Shown: positions 60,991 to 64,000 of the stretch, in pieces
How the letters are laid out: every line of letters begins with the position of its first letter
How positions within the stretch are numbered: position 1 is the first letter of the stretch
Origin: Flavobacteriaceae bacterium
Lineage (GTDB): Bacteria; Bacteroidota; Bacteroidia; Flavobacteriales; Flavobacteriaceae
Assembly (NCBI GenBank): GCA_947456955.1
Contig: CANGTQ010000004.1
Coordinates: forward strand, 1 to 64,000
Reading direction: 5' to 3'
Length of the DNA: 64,000 bases
Notes under the pieces: model-generated
What the model was told of the DNA's origin: nothing
The model's database searches: none
Seen by the model: only the letters and a program-made list of their open reading frames with translations
Translations under genes and position numbers: made by a program

Positions 60991-61986
60991 TTAATCCAAT
61001 TTCTCAGTTAGCTTTTTAAATACCATTTTTGCCTCTTTCCCTTCATACAAAATCTCATAAACGGCATCAATAATTGGCGTATTCGCTTTGTATTCTTGGT
61101 TTAATTTATAAGCACTTTTAACGGCATAATAACCTTCGGCAACCATTGACATTTCCATCATGGCCGATTTTACGGTATAGCCTTTCCCAATCATATTTCC
61201 GAACATTCGGTTTCGAGAAAAGACCGAATAACCAGTAACCAATAAATCGCCCAAATAAGCAGAATCATTAATATTTCGTTTCATCTTGTGCACTTTCCTG
61301 ATGAATTTTTTCATCTCGCGAATAGAGTTACTCATTATAACCGATTGGAAGTTATCTCCATAGCCCAATCCGTGCGCAATTCCGGCTGCAATAGCGTAAA
61401 TGTTTTTCAGCATCGCCGCATATTCCGTACCGATAATATCGTCCGAAATTTTAGTTTTAATATAATTTCCGGAAAGAACTTTGGCAACAACTTTGGCTTT
61501 ATCTGAATCGCCACAAGCAATCGTCAAATATGAAAGTCGTTCCAGCGCGACTTCTTCTGCGTGACATGGACCAGTAATCACGCCAATATTTTCAAAAGGA
61601 ATATCATATTTTTTATGAAAATGTTCGCCAACTATTAAGAACGTTTCGGGAACAATCCCTTTTATAGCAGAAAAAATAACTTTGTCTTTCAAGCTTACCG
61701 TTAATTTTTCCAATTCAGTGCTCAAGAAAGCCGATGGAATAGCAAAAATGATGTAATCTGCATAAGTTACCGCTTCGTTTATATCCGAAGTTAATCTGAG
61801 TTTTTTGGTATCAAACTCAACGGAACTTAAATAATTTGGATTGTGTTTTTGGGTTTTTATATGATCAATTGCCGACTCATTTCGCATGTACCAGGCAATT
61901 TCGTCAAGATTAACGCAAAGCATTTTTGCAATGGCTGTAGCCCAACTTCCGCCACCGATCACTGCAAATTTTGGAGATTTATTCAT
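60991..61986 (-). CDS. gpsA: NAD(P)-dependent glycerol-3-phosphate dehydrogenase
   Basis: The ATG at 61986 ('MNKSPKFAVIGGGSWATAIA') gives 331 residues. Rossmann motif 'GGGSWATAIAKML', 'ITGPCHAEEVALERLSYLTI', catalytic Lys in 'EYAAMLKNIYAIAAGIAHGL' and the C-terminal 'AYLGDLLVTGYSVFSRNRMF' are all present. It makes sn-glycerol 3-phosphate for phospholipids. Last gene of the minus-strand unit gmk, S23-like, nadD, gpsA. Confidence 0.95.
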   Translation of the reverse strand: MNKSPKFAVIGGGSWATAIAKMLCVNLDEIAWYMRNESAIDHIKTQKHNPNYLSSVEFDTKKLRLTSDINEAVTYADYIIFAIPSAFLSTELEKLTVSLKDKVIFSAIKGIVPETFLIVGEHFHKKYDIPFENIGVITGPCHAEEVALERLSYLTIACGDSDKAKVVAKVLSGNYIKTKISDDIIGTEYAAMLKNIYAIAAGIAHGLGYGDNFQSVIMSNSIREMKKFIRKVHKMKRNINDSAYLGDLLVTGYSVFSRNRMFGNMIGKGYTVKSAMMEMSMVAEGYYAVKSAYKLNQEYKANTPIIDAVYEILYEGKEAKMVFKKLTEKLD

Positions 61987-62054
61987 GAAGATAAACATTT
62001 TAACACATTCAAAAATACTGATTTTTAAATGATATTTTAGCTATTATTTTATTC

Positions 62055-62636
62055 CTATTTTCTATAGAAAGCACTACTTTCAATATATTCCCAAACCTTT
62101 TGAGGTAACATTGGTATTACATTTTTTTTGTTTTTTATGCTCTCGCGTATAAATGTGGAAGAAAGTTCAATTACCGGCGCGGCAACACGGTGGATTTTAT
62201 CGTGATTTATAAATTGTTCATCAATCTCTCCTGAATTTAGTCTTGGATACACATAGACATGATGGTTTTCCAAAATGACTTCATAGTTTTTCCATTTGTG
62301 AAGCGAATTCAGATTGTCTTCGCCCATGATTAAGGCAAATTCGTGCTTTGGGTATTTTTCTTCCAAATGCGCCAACGTATTTACTGTATAATTAGGCTGT
62401 GGCAATTTAAATTCGATATCGGAAGGTTTGATTTTGGTAAAATCTTCGGTTGCCAAAGTTACCATGTGCAAACGCTGGTAATCATCGAGCAAAGTGGTTT
62501 TTTGTTTGTGTGGATTGTGTGGTGTTACGACCATCCAAATCTGATCTAAATCGGAATGCTCAGCCATATGATTAGCAATAATCATATGTCCAATATGGAT
62601 TGGGTTGAAAGTGCCGAAATATAATCCGATTTTCAT
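62055..62636 (-). CDS. nadD: Nicotinate-nucleotide adenylyltransferase
   Basis: 193 residues. The nucleotidyltransferase motif 'GLYFGTFNPIHIGHMIIA' and the C-terminal 'ELSSTFIRESIKN' (SSTxIR) define the family; 'TPHNPHKQKTTLLDDYQR' is typical of NadD. Adds AMP to nicotinate mononucleotide in NAD synthesis. Its product pathway is the same one that nbaC can feed, but the two genes are far apart here. Confidence 0.95.
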   Translation of the reverse strand: MKIGLYFGTFNPIHIGHMIIANHMAEHSDLDQIWMVVTPHNPHKQKTTLLDDYQRLHMVTLATEDFTKIKPSDIEFKLPQPNYTVNTLAHLEEKYPKHEFALIMGEDNLNSLHKWKNYEVILENHHVYVYPRLNSGEIDEQFINHDKIHRVAAPVIELSSTFIRESIKNKKNVIPMLPQKVWEYIESSAFYRK

Positions 62637-62675
62637 CTACGTAAGTAACTAGTGATTAGTAAAAAGTAATTAGTC
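62637..62675 (-). repeat. Inverted-repeat arm next to the second S23-like gene (3' side)
   Basis: GTAACTAGTGATTAGT and AAGTAATTAGT are complementary to ACTAATTACTAGTTAC and its neighbours at 63036-63067 on the other side of the gene. Confidence 0.7.
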
Positions 62676-63035
62676 TTTAAGAGTTTTAGAAAATGAGTTT
62701 ATCATTTTAGATTCTTCTTCGATTTGACTTAAAATCTCTTGATATAAAAAATCGTCTGAAATAAATCCTAATTCTTTTGCAATTATTAATTGAGTTTCTA
62801 TTTCAAATAAAGAGCCTCTTGAAATATCTAAAAAATGACTAAAAGATTTGTCTGAGTTTCTACCGTAACCTTCTGCAATGTTTGAAGGTATTGATACAGA
62901 AGCCCTTTTTAATTGACTTGTAAGAGCATAAATCTCTTCTTTAGGAAAAGATTTTACTAATTGATAAACTAGTATAACTATCTTAATTCCTTTTTGCCAA
63001 ATCAATAAGTCTTTGTAAGATTTAATCTCTTTCAT
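62670..63035 (-). CDS. Four-helix-bundle protein (S23/IVS-encoded family), second copy
   Basis: 121 residues: 'SYKDLLIWQKGIKIVI', 'FPKEEIYALTSQLKRA', 'SIPSNIAEGYGRNSDKSF', 'FLDISRGSLFEIETQL' and 'EESKMINSFSK'. Roughly 70% identical by eye to 13599-13973. It is placed between gmk and nadD on the same strand, and complementary AATTAGT-word arms lie directly on both sides. As with the first copy, the host operon continues past it. Function unknown. Confidence 0.9.
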   Translation of the reverse strand: MKEIKSYKDLLIWQKGIKIVILVYQLVKSFPKEEIYALTSQLKRASVSIPSNIAEGYGRNSDKSFSHFLDISRGSLFEIETQLIIAKELGFISDDFLYQEILSQIEEESKMINSFSKTLKD

Positions 63036-63067
63036 ATTTATACTAATTACTAATTACTAGTTACTAA
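63036..63067 (-). repeat. Inverted-repeat arm next to the second S23-like gene (5' side)
   Basis: ACTAATTACTAATTACTAGT, then TACTAATCACC, is the reverse complement of the words at 62637-62675. It fills the whole gap to gmk. Confidence 0.7.
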
Positions 63068-63643
63068 TCACCAACTCTTGATAAATTCTTTAACCAACTC
63101 ATAGGCTTCATGCTTTGCCACATCCAAATCGTAATTCTTAATAACCATATCAAATTGTGGTGCAGTTGCCAACTCAACATGTGCTTTGGCTATTCGCATA
63201 TTGATTTTGTCTTCACTTTCTGTAGAACGTTCCTTTAAGCGTCGTTTTAGTTCGTCAACACTTGGCGGTTTAACAAAAACAGCTAAGGTTTCCTTTGGAA
63301 ATTTCGATTTAATTCGCAATCCACCGGAAACATCAATATCGAAAATTACATTTTTGCCTTTTGCCCAAATGCGCTCCACTTCACTTTTTAAAGTGCCATA
63401 AAAATTATCCCTATAGACTTCTTCCCATTCAATAAAATCGTCAGCTTTGATGTGTTTTTTAAATTCTTCAATTGACATGAAATAATAATCTTTACCATTC
63501 ACTTCTTCTCCGCGAAGTTCACGAGTTGCCGCTGAAATAGAAAACTCCAAATTCAACTCAGGTTGTGCTAATAAATGTCTTACTATAGTGGTTTTTCCCG
63601 AACCAGACGGCGCTGAGAATACGAGTAGTTTTCCTTTTTGCAT
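63068..63643 (-). CDS. gmk: Guanylate kinase
   Basis: 191 residues. P-loop 'VFSAPSGSGKTTIVRHLL', GMP-binding 'SAATRELRGEEVNGKDYYFM', 'EWEEVYRDNFYGTLKSEVER' and 'VIFDIDVSGGLRIKSKFP' are complete. Phosphorylates GMP to GDP. It heads the housekeeping run gmk, S23-like, nadD, gpsA; an upstream gene ends 7 bp before it. Confidence 0.95.
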   Translation of the reverse strand: MQKGKLLVFSAPSGSGKTTIVRHLLAQPELNLEFSISAATRELRGEEVNGKDYYFMSIEEFKKHIKADDFIEWEEVYRDNFYGTLKSEVERIWAKGKNVIFDIDVSGGLRIKSKFPKETLAVFVKPPSVDELKRRLKERSTESEDKINMRIAKAHVELATAPQFDMVIKNYDLDVAKHEAYELVKEFIKSW

Positions 63644-63650
63644 TGTGATA

Positions 63651-64000
63651 TTATTTTTTTATTGGAAGTTCACCAAATGTCACAGTAAACTTTTTCCCTT
63701 CCTTTCTAAATTTTAAAGGTAATTTCCCATTTTTTTCTAATCCCCATTCCTCGAGCATGTCTCCGTTTACAAAAATTAATACAATATTTAAATTTGATTT
63801 TTTCTTCAAATCAATTAACCAATTTATATCTTCTTGTAGTTTTTTCTTTGATCCTGAATACTTATTCCAATTTTGAAAAAGATAATAATCGCATTGGGGT
63901 AATTGTTCTTTTATCAAGCTTTTCCCATTTATATCTGTAATCTTTTCAAGATATGAGCTTAGATTTAAATTCGAATTTTCTGAACAAGGTGAATAATTTT
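63651..64000 (-). CDS. Protein of unknown function (5' end outside window)
   Basis: The frame ending at 63651 stays open to the window edge, so the visible 116 residues are the C-terminal part; the TTG at 63917 is unlikely to be the true start. Seen: 'SYLEKITDINGKSLI', 'DYYLFQNWNKYSGSKKKL' and 'LNIVLIFVNGDMLEEWGLEK', then a short strand-rich end. A thioredoxin-like or small periplasmic fold is possible but not supported by a CxxC motif. It lies 7 bp upstream of gmk and is probably cotranscribed. Confidence 0.55.
   Translation of the reverse strand, partial: NYSPCSENSNLNLSSYLEKITDINGKSLIKEQLPQCDYYLFQNWNKYSGSKKKLQEDINWLIDLKKKSNLNIVLIFVNGDMLEEWGLEKNGKLPLKFRKEGKKFTVTFGELPIKK

Overview
The window looks like chromosomal DNA of a Flavobacterium-like member of the Flavobacteriaceae (Bacteroidota). 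The DNA is AT-rich. The clearest promoters fit the Bacteroidota form (TTG, about 20 bp, TAnnTTTG). Many exported proteins carry short lipoprotein or Sec signals. The gene set is typical of the phylum: TonB receptor with DUF5689 lipoprotein, type-B sdhCAB, a full bat operon, GH92 mannosidase, TPR sensor kinases. No rRNA, tRNA, CRISPR array or intact insertion sequence was seen. This taxonomic call is inference from gene content and style.

Layout. 1-344: end of an OmpA-family gene. 706-6726: a TonB receptor and two lipoproteins (minus strand), divergent from a secreted endonuclease/phosphatase, probably one nutrient-scavenging locus. 6794-10669: nbaC, pepP, a ChaN-like protein, and a lipoprotein gene broken by one in-frame TGA. 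10768-14841: sdhC-sdhA-sdhB, with a four-helix-bundle (S23-like) gene lodged between sdhA and sdhB inside inverted repeats. 14868-22572: GH92 mannosidase, nitrilase-like amidase, Ig-like lipoprotein, ComF and glyS.

22916-32938 is the most unusual region: a LytTR regulator, two related response regulators, two TPR-containing sensor histidine kinases, a TraB/PrgY-like lipoprotein, three small secreted proteins (two sharing an almost identical leader and signal peptide but not the mature part), and an 84-residue exported peptide made of four tandem repeats. It reads like a peptide-sensing locus, but no ligand-receptor pair is shown by sequence alone.

32995-37644: thiL, pfkB, an ALDH7-type dehydrogenase and an exported unknown. 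38230-45340: an island-like segment bounded by two same-orientation copies of the phnA 3' end. It carries a TPR-CHAT protease-like protein, small exported or membrane proteins with duplicated leaders, a 35-residue secreted micropeptide, a small HTH protein, an ECF sigma factor and a membrane TPR protein that may control it. 45340-49306: intact phnA, a beta-barrel protein, a phosphatase/AlbA_2 pair and an aldo/keto reductase.

49549-58787: the bat operon (moxR, DUF58, BatD-like, batA, batB, batC, batD, batE). 58930-64000: housekeeping genes pheS, gpsA, nadD, a second S23-like gene, gmk and a truncated unknown. At least ten spacers across the window consist of short reiterated 'words' whose second half is complementary to the first, giving long imperfect hairpins. 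Both S23-like genes sit between the arms of such hairpins.
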